A DNA stretch of 64,000 nucleotides, taken from assembly GCA_964421675.1 (NCBI GenBank), contig CAYQXV010000009.1:18627-82626 (forward strand), written 5' to 3'. This DNA comes from CALLPQ01 sp964421675 (GTDB taxonomy: Bacteria > Pseudomonadota > Alphaproteobacteria > Caulobacterales > Parvularculaceae). Shown here piece by piece: positions 25,475 through 35,001 of the stretch. The position numbers were made by a program, and so were the translations under genes. Numbering within the stretch: the stretch's first letter is position 1; each line of letters starts with the position of its first letter. The notes beneath the pieces were generated by a model, which was not told the DNA's origin, made no database searches, and worked only from the letters and a program-made list of their open reading frames with translations.

Positions 25475-27460
25475 CTATTTCTGGCCGATATGTTTTTCGA
25501 TAAAGGCTGTGGATTCTTGCAACATGCGCTGGCGGGTCGCAGCACCCGATAGCCAGTGATCTTCCCCATCAAGATCAATCATCGTTACATCCTTACCGGC
25601 TTTCTCAAGATTTTGCCGCATTATTCGGCTTTGGGCATAAGGAACAACAGTGTCGTCTTTGCCGTGGACCAGCATAATTGGCGCACGTACATTTTGAACC
25701 AAGCGCGCCGGAGAAACCGACGCCATTTGGTCCGCATCAGTAAAGCGACTGCCAATTCTGCGTTGCCAAAATCCGACATTACCGCCTGAGCTTGCTTCCG
25801 ATCCAATCATGATATTGAGGTCAGAAACCCCGTTCACACTAACGGTGCATTTATAAAGCTCCGGCGTTAGCGTCGCGCCTGCAAGGGCGGCATATCCACC
25901 ATAGCTGGCCCCGACAATGCAAATACGGTCTGCATTGACAATGCCATCGGCAATGAGTTTGCGAACGCCGTCAGAGATATCGTCTTGCATTTTGCGCCCC
26001 CATTGCCCCCAACCGGCTCGGCGGAAACGGTTTCCATATCCGGAAGAGCCGCGAAAGTTTGGCTGATAGACCGCAAAGCCGCGTGAGGCATAAGCGGCGG
26101 CCCACCAGTCAAATTCCAAATTGTCGCGAGATTCTGGCCCGCCATGAGGCAGGACAATAAGCGGTAAATTTTCTGGTGTGCTCGTTCCCGGAGGGAGGGT
26201 GAGATATCCGGGAATTAAAAACCCATCCGCATTTTGATAATCAAATTTCCGGCGCTCCCCGCTATTACTCTCATTGAGCCGCGGATAGGTCTCGCCTAAA
26301 AGAGACAGCGCCCGACTTTCGCGTTCATAAAGATAATATACAGGCGGGCGATCAGTATAGGTTGCTTTTATAATACTGATATCATGGCTATCGGACTGAG
26401 AGATCACACTAACGCGTGCGCCCTTCAAGGCAGCGCTGAGTCTATTTTCCAGCGCTTCACGGTCCTTATCCAGATAAACAGTCTGAGGTGTATCTCCGAC
26501 ATAACTGAACGATAAAATCGCACCATTATTGATGGTCAGTGTGCTTAAATCGTAAGAGTCATGGGTGAAAATCGGATCCGAGAGTTGCGCTGTTGTCAGA
26601 TCAAAATAATAAGCGCCGACGGTATTTTTTCCAGTTCTACTCGTTGCGATAGCACGCTGGTCACCAGCAAAACCTTCGATAAAAATATTTTCGGTGTCAT
26701 CGGTGTCAAACCGTGTGACTTCGACATAATTTTTCTTCTCGGCAAGTTTATGGATCGACTTGACGTTTGTTCGATCGCTAAAGTCAATTCGCAAAACCGG
26801 TGTTCCTGACTGATCTGCAATCCAGTCGCTTGTATCTTCATTGCCATCGACAACAGATTTTCCGAGCCCCGTCTTTAAGCTAACCCGGTACACATTCAGC
26901 GTCGCCGAGGTCGAGCTATCGGAACGCGATGTTCCGATGCGTGACTGTGCCTGACTTCTTTGTTTGGAAAAATTTGGATCATGCTTAGCCATTAGAATAT
27001 GATTGGGCTCATCGGGCAGCATATGCAGTATCTCCCCAGCGCCTAAGAAAAAGGCGACATCGCCGCGCGCGAGGAGGTAGGTGACGTCATTTTTCGATTT
27101 TGAAACAGAGGCATAGCGAAAAAATTCATAGGTTTTTTTACCCGCTACCGTGTCTAATGTCTGGGTTTGGGAAACCAGCAACAAAATTCGGTCATTATTC
27201 GCCCATCGCAATGTTCGCGCTTTTACACCGCCAACTTTAATGCCTCTGCTTTGCTCGCCGGTTTTGAGATCAAAAAACCGAACAACTGTTTCATCCTTGA
27301 TATTTTCCAGTAGTGCGATGGTTTCGCCATCGGGCGAGACGGCTGCGTCGTCAATCTCTGGCAACGCGCCAAACGCCCATACGGGGACTTGCGCGGTGGC
27401 AGGGTTGTGAAGACCCCAATAACTACATAGAATAGCTAAGACGAAAATAATTCTGAACAT
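25475..27460 (-). CDS. exported S9-family (prolyl oligopeptidase-type) peptidase
   Basis: Serine peptidase of 661 residues with a cleavable signal peptide (MFRIIFVLAILCSYWG...ATA), so probably periplasmic or outer-membrane associated. The N-terminal two-thirds is a beta-propeller-like region (e.g. AVSPDGETIALLE). The alpha/beta-hydrolase domain carries Ser about 516 in GASYGGYAALAG, Asp in LVHGKDDTVVP and His in GEDHWLSG, the S9C acylaminoacyl-peptidase arrangement. Such peptidases are abundant in protein-scavenging Caulobacter- and Hyphomonas-like bacteria. Convergent with the GNAT gene. Confidence 0.92.
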   Translation of the reverse strand: MFRIIFVLAILCSYWGLHNPATAQVPVWAFGALPEIDDAAVSPDGETIALLENIKDETVVRFFDLKTGEQSRGIKVGGVKARTLRWANNDRILLLVSQTQTLDTVAGKKTYEFFRYASVSKSKNDVTYLLARGDVAFFLGAGEILHMLPDEPNHILMAKHDPNFSKQRSQAQSRIGTSRSDSSTSATLNVYRVSLKTGLGKSVVDGNEDTSDWIADQSGTPVLRIDFSDRTNVKSIHKLAEKKNYVEVTRFDTDDTENIFIEGFAGDQRAIATSRTGKNTVGAYYFDLTTAQLSDPIFTHDSYDLSTLTINNGAILSFSYVGDTPQTVYLDKDREALENRLSAALKGARVSVISQSDSHDISIIKATYTDRPPVYYLYERESRALSLLGETYPRLNESNSGERRKFDYQNADGFLIPGYLTLPPGTSTPENLPLIVLPHGGPESRDNLEFDWWAAAYASRGFAVYQPNFRGSSGYGNRFRRAGWGQWGRKMQDDISDGVRKLIADGIVNADRICIVGASYGGYAALAGATLTPELYKCTVSVNGVSDLNIMIGSEASSGGNVGFWQRRIGSRFTDADQMASVSPARLVQNVRAPIMLVHGKDDTVVPYAQSRIMRQNLEKAGKDVTMIDLDGEDHWLSGAATRQRMLQESTAFIEKHIGQK

Positions 27461-27929
27461 TGAAAATCCCCTTCTGACTTAGTAAAAAGCTAGCATAAAA
27501 AAAATACTAAAATAAACCCACTAAACCAACAATTGCACTGATATGAACAGGCTGTGGGCCCCGCAACGCCTTGAGAAAATGGGGTTGGGGGGCGTCGGCG
27601 GATGGCTGGGGTTTTGGACAGGGCAAGCGGTTAANNNNNNNNNNNNNNNNNNNNNNNNNNNNNNNNNNNNNNNNNNNNNNNNNNNNNNNNNNNNNNNNNN
27701 NNNNNNNNNNNNNNNNNNNNNNNNNNNNNNNNNNCAAGCGGTTAAGTTGTGACAGTGCGGCGCACCATATTGCGTCGCGAGTGCACCCATGCTATCGCCA
27801 CGCAAAGTTCGAAGGTGTAGGGCGTATTTTGTGCGCTTTTACGCATTTCATTCCATGGATTCACCAGCTTTTGTCCCTGCTTTGGCGCTGGGACTATAGA
27901 GCGAGCGCAGTTGAGGTTCAGTCACACCC
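27461..27929. other. intergenic region upstream of atpH, interrupted by gap 2
   Basis: Separates the divergent S9-peptidase and atpH genes and contains 100 N. No gene is recognised. The ATP synthase promoter should lie here; no convincing -35/-10 pair could be chosen. Confidence 0.5.
27635..27734. other. assembly gap 2 (100 N) flanked by an 11-base duplication
   Basis: CAAGCGGTTAA occurs immediately before (27624-27634) and immediately after (27735-27745) the N run. This may be an unmerged contig overlap, though 11 bases is short. Confidence 0.9.
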
Positions 27930-28514
27930 GTGTCGGAAACATCTTCAGATACTGCCGCTATAGCGGCAAGCCGAGAGAGCGGCGGCGTGGCGGAGCGCTA
28001 TGCCGATGCTTTTTTTGAGCTATTGGTTGAAAATAATGCCCTGGAAGTGGGCGAAAAAGATCTCGCCGGGCTTGGGTCTGCGATTGAGCAGAGCGACGAT
28101 CTTCGCGATTTTCTAGCCAGCCCTGTTTATACACAGGAAGATCAGATCAAAGCGATCACCGCGCTGGCCGATAAATCAAATGTTGCCCCCCAGACCCGGA
28201 ATTTTCTGATTTTGATTGCGCATAACCGCCGGTTATTTGCGCTAAAATCGATTATTGCGGCCTTTAAGGGGCGTCTTGCAGCCCATCGCGGCGAGGTTAG
28301 CGCTGAGGCGGTAACGGCCACAGAATTGAATGCAGATCAGAGCCGTCGGCTGAGATCTGAAATTGAAACGATTGTCGGTAAGGCAGTCAATCTTGAGACC
28401 CGTGTCGATCCATCATTATTGGGCGGCATGATCGTAAAGGTTGGCTCGCGCATGATCGACAGTTCCCTGAAAACTAAACTTTCCCGTTTACAGACTATGA
28501 TGAAAGAGGCCTAA
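27930..28514 (+). CDS. atpH: F1F0 ATP synthase subunit delta
   Basis: Peripheral-stalk protein linking the F1 head to F0. 194 residues. ERYADAFFELLVENNALE at the N-terminus and the C-terminal VDPSLLGGMIVKVGSRMIDSSLKTKLSRL are the OSCP/delta signatures. It starts with GTG at 27930; no better ATG lies upstream. Four bases separate it from atpA, so the two are co-translated. The F0 genes are not nearby, as is usual in alphaproteobacteria. Confidence 0.95.
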   Translation: MSETSSDTAAIAASRESGGVAERYADAFFELLVENNALEVGEKDLAGLGSAIEQSDDLRDFLASPVYTQEDQIKAITALADKSNVAPQTRNFLILIAHNRRLFALKSIIAAFKGRLAAHRGEVSAEAVTATELNADQSRRLRSEIETIVGKAVNLETRVDPSLLGGMIVKVGSRMIDSSLKTKLSRLQTMMKEA

Positions 28515-28518
28515 CGCC

Positions 28519-30048
28519 ATGGAGCTTAACGCCGCGGAAATTTCTTCCATTCTCAAACAGCAAATTGCCGACTTTGGTAAGGACGCTGAAGTTTCAGAAA
28601 TTGGCCAGGTACTGTCCGTTGGAGATGGTATCGCGCGCATTTACGGCCTCGACAATGTTCAGGCTGGTGAAATGGTCGAGTTCTCAAATGGTGTTAAGGG
28701 GATGGCCCTTAACCTTGAGGCCGATAATGTTGGTGTCGTGATCTTCGGCGAAGACCGCGACATTAAAGAAGGCGATACGGTTAAGCGTACCAATTCAATC
28801 GTGGACGTGCCCGTGGGTAAAGGCCTGCTTGGCCGCGTGGTCGATCCGCTCGGTAATCCAATTGACGGTAAGGGCCCGATTGAAGCCACCGAACGCCGGC
28901 TTGTTGATGTGAAGGCGCCAGGCATTTTGCCGCGCCAATCTGTTCATGAACCTGTGCAGACGGGCATCAAGGCGATCGATTCAATGATCCCGGTTGGCCG
29001 AGGCCAGCGTGAGCTTGTGATTGGTGACCGTCAGACCGGTAAGACAGCGATCTGCATTGATGCGATGCTGAACCAAAAAGAAGCCAATGCAGGCGATGAT
29101 GAGTCGAAGAAACTCTACTGCATCTATGTTGCTGTTGGTCAAAAACGTTCAACGGTCGCACAGATTGTAAAAACGCTCGAAGATAATGGCGCGCTTGAAT
29201 ATTCTATCGTTGTTGCCGCGACCGCTTCTGAGCCCGCGCCGCTTCAGTTCCTGGCACCATTTGCTGGTTGTGCCATGGGTGAGTATTTCCGCGATAATGC
29301 AATGCACTCTTTGATCATCTATGATGATCTTTCCAAACAGGCGGTGGCTTATCGTCAAATGTCTCTCTTGCTGCGTCGCCCACCAGGGCGTGAAGCCTAT
29401 CCGGGTGACGTGTTCTATTTGCACTCCCGCTTGCTTGAGCGTGCGGCGAAACTGAATAAGGACAATGGATCGGGTTCAATGACGGCGTTGCCGATTATTG
29501 AAACACAGGCGAACGATGTTTCCGCTTATATCCCAACCAATGTGATCTCGATTACCGATGGTCAGATCTTCCTGGAAACAGATCTGTTTTATCAGGGCAT
29601 TCGTCCTGCGGTGAATGTGGGTCTGTCGGTGAGCCGGGTTGGTTCTTCTGCGCAGATCAAGGCAATGAAACAGGTTGCCGGTAAGATTAAAGGGGAACTT
29701 GCTCAGTATCGTGAGCTTGCTGCCTTTGCTAAATTTGGATCCGATCTTGATGCGGCAACCCAGTCGATCCTCAACCGCGGTGACCGTCTAACGGAATTGA
29801 TGAAGCAAAATCAATATTCACCGCTGCAGGTTGAAGAGCAGGTTGCGGTCATTTTTGCGGGTACACAAGGCTATCTTGATGCGATCCCCACAGACCGGGT
29901 TAGCGCGTTTGAAGAAGAGTTCCTTCGTAAACTCCATGCAGACCATGATGACCTTCTCACAAGCATTCGCGAGACAGCAAAGCTTGATGATGAAACTCAA
30001 TCCAAGCTTAAAGATGTTCTGGATGCTTTTGCGAAAAACTTCGCTTAA
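28519..30048 (+). CDS. atpA: F1F0 ATP synthase subunit alpha
   Basis: Non-catalytic nucleotide-binding subunit of the F1 hexamer. 509 residues, normal length. MELNAAEISSILKQQI opens the delta-binding N-terminus. The Walker A motif is GDRQTGKTAIC (about residues 169-179), and the alpha-specific PAVNVGLSVSRVGS signature follows near residue 370. Unusually, a strong terminator follows 32 bases after its stop, so atpG must be transcribed from another promoter or by read-through. Confidence 0.98.
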   Translation: MELNAAEISSILKQQIADFGKDAEVSEIGQVLSVGDGIARIYGLDNVQAGEMVEFSNGVKGMALNLEADNVGVVIFGEDRDIKEGDTVKRTNSIVDVPVGKGLLGRVVDPLGNPIDGKGPIEATERRLVDVKAPGILPRQSVHEPVQTGIKAIDSMIPVGRGQRELVIGDRQTGKTAICIDAMLNQKEANAGDDESKKLYCIYVAVGQKRSTVAQIVKTLEDNGALEYSIVVAATASEPAPLQFLAPFAGCAMGEYFRDNAMHSLIIYDDLSKQAVAYRQMSLLLRRPPGREAYPGDVFYLHSRLLERAAKLNKDNGSGSMTALPIIETQANDVSAYIPTNVISITDGQIFLETDLFYQGIRPAVNVGLSVSRVGSSAQIKAMKQVAGKIKGELAQYRELAAFAKFGSDLDAATQSILNRGDRLTELMKQNQYSPLQVEEQVAVIFAGTQGYLDAIPTDRVSAFEEEFLRKLHADHDDLLTSIRETAKLDDETQSKLKDVLDAFAKNFA

Positions 30049-30080
30049 CGCTTTTTGAATTCCGATAATAAACCAATGCG

Positions 30081-30116
30081 ATGGCCAGTCCTGAAATAAG
30101 GTCTGGCCATTTTTTA
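30081..30116 (+). terminator. rho-independent terminator directly after atpA
   Basis: ATGGCCAG (30081-30088) pairs with CTGGCCAT (30103-30110), with a further CCT/AGG pairing inside, and is followed by six T residues. It separates atpHA from the remaining F1 genes. Confidence 0.85.
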
Positions 30117-30269
30117 TGGGCTGATCAAAAATGGTCTTGTACGCGACGAGCAGCATTCATTATTCGATGAACCGGCTTGCCACACCGCCATGGCTGCGCG
30201 CAGACTATAAACAAAAATTCATTGATACGGTTTAGGGCAGCAAAGCCCTGATAGGGGCTTTTCTCGGCA

Positions 30270-30653
30270 ATGCGCTGTGCGTTTAAATTCATCACAATGG
30301 TGGTTCTGGCAATTTTTCTGTCTGGCCCCGGACTTAGCGCATCTGCTGAAACCGAAGCGTTTGAACAGGCCTATCTAGACTCTGTTGAGGAGGATGCGCA
30401 GTTGCGCGCGGCAGATTGCAGCAAGCTGAATGAATGGGTGTGCCTGTGCGTCAATCGCACATTGCCAGTTCGGGTCAAAAATCCCAGCGACGATGAGCTT
30501 GAAGAGGGGCTTGCGGTTTACCGTAAATTTCTATCACGCGGTAATAGCTCAGAGCTTTCCCTCGAAAAGGCAGTTCTATCTGTGGTCAGATCAATTCAAA
30601 CGGATATTGCAGCAAGCTGTAAAAAACCCGTCTTCTCAAAAGACGATAGTTAA
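30270..30653 (+). CDS. small exported protein of unknown function
   Basis: Unrecognised 127-residue protein. It starts with a Sec-type signal (MRCAFKFITMVVLAIFLSG...LSASAE). The mature part is acidic and has four cysteines (two in VCLCVN, one each in AADCSKL and AASCKKP) that could form disulfides in the periplasm. It lies in the spacer between atpA and atpG and converges with the sulfotransferase-like gene, overlapping its end by four bases. Confidence that it is a gene is moderate. Confidence 0.6.
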   Translation: MRCAFKFITMVVLAIFLSGPGLSASAETEAFEQAYLDSVEEDAQLRAADCSKLNEWVCLCVNRTLPVRVKNPSDDELEEGLAVYRKFLSRGNSSELSLEKAVLSVVRSIQTDIAASCKKPVFSKDDS

Positions 30654-31945
30654 ACCGCATTCCAGCGTTTTAAAGCATCATTAATGGTCCCGCCGTTAGG
30701 CCGGCCAAGCTTTGCTGTGCGCATTAGGGTAATGGCCTCGGTACGGTTTTTGGTTTCACACTCTAGAGCCCGGTCGCGCAACAGCGGCGCCAGTGTTTCC
30801 AACGCGTCTGAAAACTGCGGCTTTGATAAAATGGTGTCGAGCTGATTTCGAATGTCGCCATCGTCTTCAATTTCGGCTGGAATGGAAGCGCGCGCTAACA
30901 CTGCGGTAATGGGCTCCAACTTGTGAAATATTGTTGCCAAACCCTTTCCCCAATTTTCAATAGATAATTCTGGGTCGACATTTTCGGCGACCTTCCCCGC
31001 TTTTGCGGAAGGGGTGGTGTGCTTGGCTTTGCGGATTACTGAGGCAACCTCTTTATCGGCATGGGTACATTTTGAGAGTTGATCGACAAGAGCATCAGTT
31101 TCGGCGGCAATGGCATGGGCGAGTTTATCATACTCATTTGCGTTGAGCGTGAAGGCTGGGCCGGGAAGTTTCCATAAAATCTTGGTATCATGAACGCTTC
31201 GTTGCGCCCCGTTTGGTAAAACATGTCCGATCCTAAGGGCACCGTTCATTCTCGCGAGCAGCCTTGCGGTTGGCGCGGACAGGCTTTCATTGCGGCGCTT
31301 AATGGCAGGGGAGGCAAGTTTTGAAAGGCTGCTGATCTCAAGAAAATGTCCGACCGGGCCAGATGGATGGCGGCAAGCCTGTTCAAAGCTATGGACCCGC
31401 ACATCGGGAAAGACCGACCGGACCCGTTCTATTCGACTAGAAAAATCCGGCACGGAAAGGGTCAAGGGTAGTCCCGCTTTTAGTCGCTCTTGCGTCAGCG
31501 AGGCGATGAGGCTGGCGGGCGAGCGGACGTAAAGATGGGGCTCGATTGTAAACCTCGCCCCTTCTAAAACGCTGCGAAGCTTTGTCAGCTCCTTTTGAGT
31601 GAGCCCGGCAATCTCCTCTCCGGAAATCAGTAAATCGTGTGAGCCCTCTAATTGTGCGGCAATGAGTTTAGAATAATGTGTATGCAGATCATGTGCAGTA
31701 AATCCGCGTTGCGGTCCCCAACTAAGCGTCTCATAGGTTGAAGAAAATGCATATTGCATCGCCGTTGAATGATTGACCTGCCGCAGCCCTTTCGGGGTTT
31801 GCACGCGCAAAATATGCATGCCCGCTTGAGAGAATTCATCCTCAGCGCCTTGCAAGGTTGATTGAAGGGAGCTGGATGCCGTTTTGTGCAGGCCCATATG
31901 CAATATAAGACGCCGTGAATTGCTGACGGTCATCACAAACTCCAA
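30650..31945 (-). CDS. sulfotransferase-like P-loop protein
   Basis: Protein of about 431 residues (or 427 from ATG 31933). The N-terminal strand-loop-helix RRLILHMGLHKTASSSLQSTL resembles the PAPS 5'-phosphosulfate-binding loop (G-x-x-K-T/S-x-S/T) of sulfotransferases. A possible 3'-phosphate segment is LYVRSPASLIASLTQERLKAG. The C-terminal half has no recognised domain. It could be a carbohydrate or lipid sulfotransferase, or only a related P-loop protein. It is transcribed against the ATP synthase genes, in whose cluster it sits, and is probably an insertion. Confidence 0.65.
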   Translation of the reverse strand: MEFVMTVSNSRRLILHMGLHKTASSSLQSTLQGAEDEFSQAGMHILRVQTPKGLRQVNHSTAMQYAFSSTYETLSWGPQRGFTAHDLHTHYSKLIAAQLEGSHDLLISGEEIAGLTQKELTKLRSVLEGARFTIEPHLYVRSPASLIASLTQERLKAGLPLTLSVPDFSSRIERVRSVFPDVRVHSFEQACRHPSGPVGHFLEISSLSKLASPAIKRRNESLSAPTARLLARMNGALRIGHVLPNGAQRSVHDTKILWKLPGPAFTLNANEYDKLAHAIAAETDALVDQLSKCTHADKEVASVIRKAKHTTPSAKAGKVAENVDPELSIENWGKGLATIFHKLEPITAVLARASIPAEIEDDGDIRNQLDTILSKPQFSDALETLAPLLRDRALECETKNRTEAITLMRTAKLGRPNGGTINDALKRWNAV

Positions 31946-32076
31946 AAGGTTACCGCACCGGTCTCTAACTCAATACCAGTCTCTATCTCAATTTCCGGCG
32001 TTAACCATCTATGTTTACCGCGATGCAACCAATATGCAATTATAGTCTACCCCTTGCACGTCACGGGAGCCGCTGC

Positions 32077-32442
32077 ATGGGATTTGGGAAACAAAATACT
32101 GCCGCACTTGCCGGACGGCTTGAGCGTGTGTCTGGATCAACGTCGGCGTCAACGGTTGCGACCAAGCGTAAAACCGTAGAGCCTGATTTTTCTAAGGTTA
32201 AGCGATATAATCCTTTAAGCGAGACGGAAGAAGAACGTGTTTTGCGCATGCGTGCAAAGACCGTGAATTTCACTTGTACGATTTTTGCCCGCCTCGTGAT
32301 TATCGCCAGTGCGAGCTATTTTGCTTATGACGCCTATATTACGAGCAATGGCCTGAATTGGCGCCCGATACTTGGCGTCTTTTTATTGTTTGCGGAGTTG
32401 GGGCGCGTTTTGACGAAAATGATGACGCCGGGGACCAAATAG
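32077..32442 (+). CDS. small two-TM membrane protein of unknown function
   Basis: 121-residue protein starting at ATG 32077, with GGGAG about 10 bases upstream; the frame extends back to 32011 but that part looks non-coding. The N-terminal half is basic and Ser/Thr-rich. The C-terminal half has two hydrophobic segments, about residues 67-85 (CTIFARLVIIASASYFAYDA) and 94-110. No family recognised. It lies about 145 bases before atpG on the same strand, so it may share a transcript with it; there is no evidence that it is an AtpI. Confidence 0.6.
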   Translation: MGFGKQNTAALAGRLERVSGSTSASTVATKRKTVEPDFSKVKRYNPLSETEEERVLRMRAKTVNFTCTIFARLVIIASASYFAYDAYITSNGLNWRPILGVFLLFAELGRVLTKMMTPGTK

Positions 32443-32587
32443 GCTGGTTTTTGCCTGTAGAGAGCCAAGGCGGTGGGACGTGAATAGGGCGCGGCAAATT
32501 CGACCGGTTTGGCTTTGCGGACCTTTACAAGGCCAGCCAAAAAGAGCATGAAACGCGATAAATATTCGCTATTTGCTTCAGGTTGTC

Positions 32588-33469
32588 ATGCCGTCACTCA
32601 AAGACCTTAAAAACCGGATTGCTTCGGTTAAATCGACACAGAAAATTACCAAGGCCATGCAAATGGTTGCGTCCGCCAGGCTGCGTAAGGCGGAAGAAGC
32701 CGCCCGGGCATCCCGGCCCTATACAGAGCGCATGGAGGCGGTTCTCGCCAATCTGGCCAATTCGGCTCAAGATAACCCCAATGCCCCAAAATTATTGGCA
32801 GGCACAGGGGAGAACAAAACCCACCTATTGATTGTGGCAACGGCTGACAAAGGTCTTTGTGGCGGTTTTAACTCCTCAATCGTTCGCCTTGCTCGTGAGA
32901 ACATTGTGCGCCTTCAATCTGAGGGCAAAACCGTGAAAATCGTCACGGTTGGCCGCAAGGGATATGAGCAGCTGCGCCGCCTTTATGGTGATTTGATTGT
33001 TGAGCGGTATGACTTTCTCGACGTCAAAACCATCGGCTTCGGTGAGGCGAGTGATATTGCCAGCAAAGTTCTTTCCATGTTTGACGATGACGCCTTTGAT
33101 GTGGCGACGCTGTTTTATGGCAAGTTCAAATCCGTCATTGCGCAGATTCCAACCGCGCAGCAGATTATTCCTGCGACCGCGCCAGAGGGAATTGAATCGC
33201 CAGACCTCAAGGGCGCGATTTATGACTATGAGCCCGACGAGCCCGCAATTCTTTCTGCCTTGCTGCCGCGTTACGTGGCAGTGCAGATTTTTCGCGCACT
33301 GCTCGAAAATGTTGCCTCTGAGATGGGGGCCAAAATGTCGGCGATGGATAATGCGACCCGCAATGCCGGCGATTTGATCGATAAATTGTCGATGCAATAT
33401 AACCGTGCCCGTCAGGCGCAGATCACCAAAGAGCTGATTGAGATTATTTCAGGGGCAGAGGCGCTTTAA
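32588..33469 (+). CDS. atpG: F1F0 ATP synthase subunit gamma
   Basis: Central rotor shaft of F1. 293 residues from ATG 32588, which begins the conserved MPSLKDLKNRIASVKSTQKITKAMQMVA; an upstream TTG would only add five residues. The C-terminal SEMGAKMSAMDNATRNAGDLIDKLSMQYNRARQAQITKELIEI is the second gamma helix. Between atpA and atpG lie about 2.5 kb of unrelated genes, and a dioxygenase gene separates it from atpD. Confidence 0.97.
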   Translation: MPSLKDLKNRIASVKSTQKITKAMQMVASARLRKAEEAARASRPYTERMEAVLANLANSAQDNPNAPKLLAGTGENKTHLLIVATADKGLCGGFNSSIVRLARENIVRLQSEGKTVKIVTVGRKGYEQLRRLYGDLIVERYDFLDVKTIGFGEASDIASKVLSMFDDDAFDVATLFYGKFKSVIAQIPTAQQIIPATAPEGIESPDLKGAIYDYEPDEPAILSALLPRYVAVQIFRALLENVASEMGAKMSAMDNATRNAGDLIDKLSMQYNRARQAQITKELIEIISGAEAL

Positions 33470-33602
33470 CCCGAACGGGTTTGCCCTGCCTATTTGGTTC
33501 CGGCTATGGGCCAATCTGTCTCGTTGTAACTGTCTTGTGGGTTGGCATTCATATGGGTTCGGGCTTGTTATGTGAAACCGGCCCGATATGATGAAACCTC
33601 AT

Positions 33603-34750
33603 ATGATGAAGAACGCCATGCCACAATCCCCGTCACAGTCCCCGTCACAGGCGACATCACAGACCACACCGCCCCCNNNNNNNNNNNNNNNNNNNNNNNN
33701 NNNNNNNNNNNNNNNNNNNNNNNNNNNNNNNNNNNNNNNNNNNNNNNNNNNNNNNNNNNNNNNNNNNNNNNNNNNNCACAATCCCCGTCACAGTCCCCGT
33801 CACAGGCGACATCACAGACCACACCGCCCCCTGAATTGCCCGGCGTTCCGCTCGTTGAGAGCCCCTTTTTTGAGGCGGCAATCGAACAGCATGATTTTTC
33901 AAACTTTGAGCGCCAGATCGCTTGCGATCTGCATGACAAAGGCTACGCAATTTTTGACTTCCCGGATCCGAGCTTTGACCAGCGTGCTGAAGCCTTGATC
34001 AACGCCCTCACCAAGAAATTTGACATTGAGGGTTGGAAAAAAACCGGCTGGAAGACCAAAGAAGGATTGCGGTTTCAAGATGGTTGGGATCGTCACGAAA
34101 ATATCCGCTCCATTGCCGCCAATCCTGAAGTCCTACGCTTATTAAGCCGCATTTATGGCCGCGAGGCCTTTGCGTTTCAGACCCTCAATTTCCCCGTTGG
34201 TACCCAACAAAACCCCCATTCAGATGCGGTACATTTCTCCACCATGCCCGAGCGGTTCATGGTCGGTGTCTGGGTCGCTATGGAAGATATTGGGCCCGAT
34301 CAGGGGCCTTTGGTCTATTATCCGGGCTCTCATAAATGGCCGGTTTTATATAATCAGATGATTGATCCGGCCTATCGCCCGGACCCTGAGGCAAGCGAAA
34401 CCGAGCGCTATCGCCATTATATCAATTTCTGGCGCGCTATGGTTGAAACCCATGGAATTGAGCCTGAATATTTCCACGCCAAAAAAGGCCAGGCGCTGAT
34501 CTGGTCCTCCAATATCCTCCATGGCGGCAGCCCCCATAAGGATCCAGAGAAAACCCGCTGGTCGCAGGTCACCCATTATTACTTTAAGGGCTGCGTCTAT
34601 TACGTGCCGCGCATGTCAGACCCCGCTGTGGGCCGCCTGCATCTCAAAACCCCGCTCGATATTGCGACGGGCAAGCGGGTGGAAAACATCTTCATCGATA
34701 CGCCGCTGAAAGATATTCAGGCGATCTCTCGCCACGCGAGCAAGTTGTAA
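33603..34750 (+). CDS. phytanoyl-CoA dioxygenase family protein, interrupted by an artefactual gap
   Basis: Fe(II)/2-oxoglutarate-dependent dioxygenase. The iron ligands are visible as His-x-Asp in NPHSDAVHF and a distal His in NILHGGSPHKD, with an Arg (EKTRWSQVTHYY) for 2-oxoglutarate. The frame reads across 100 N. The 55 bases at 33622-33676 recur exactly at 33777-33831; merging them puts the ATGs at 33603-33618 in frame with the catalytic domain and gives a short Ser/Gln/Pro N-terminus (MPQSPSQSPSQATSQ). The long frame starting at 33542 exists only because the N run is counted as coding. Substrate unknown. It sits between atpG and atpD. Confidence 0.85.
33622..33831. repeat. 55-base duplication flanking assembly gap 3
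   Basis: Identical 55-base blocks at 33622-33676 and 33777-33831 directly border the 100 N (33677-33776). This is the picture expected for two overlapping contig ends that a scaffolder failed to merge, perhaps because of the internal short repeat CAGTCCCCGTCA. Confidence 0.85.
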
Positions 34751-35001
34751 ACCGGCGAGCAAGGCCTAAACCGCTTAAAAAGTGCCGGGCAAGATGGCCT
34801 TAGGGTGCGGTGCGTCATTTTTTACCATTCCCGCTGAGAAAAGCAGGCCACAATGGCTGGCATACCGTGATCAAGAGTGCTATGCCCCGGCAAACATTTC
34901 GGTCTGATCGCAAATTCACTGAATTTTTGATAGGGCCTCCTCCTACCGGGCATTGGCGTGATCTCGCATGCCCTTCTCTTTTCTAAGGAAGACAAGACGA
35001 T

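Noticed and set aside
33542..33830. N-terminal extension of the dioxygenase reading from 33542 across the N run
   Set aside because: It is open only because 100 N are read as codons; merging the 55-base duplicated flanks gives a different frame and start.
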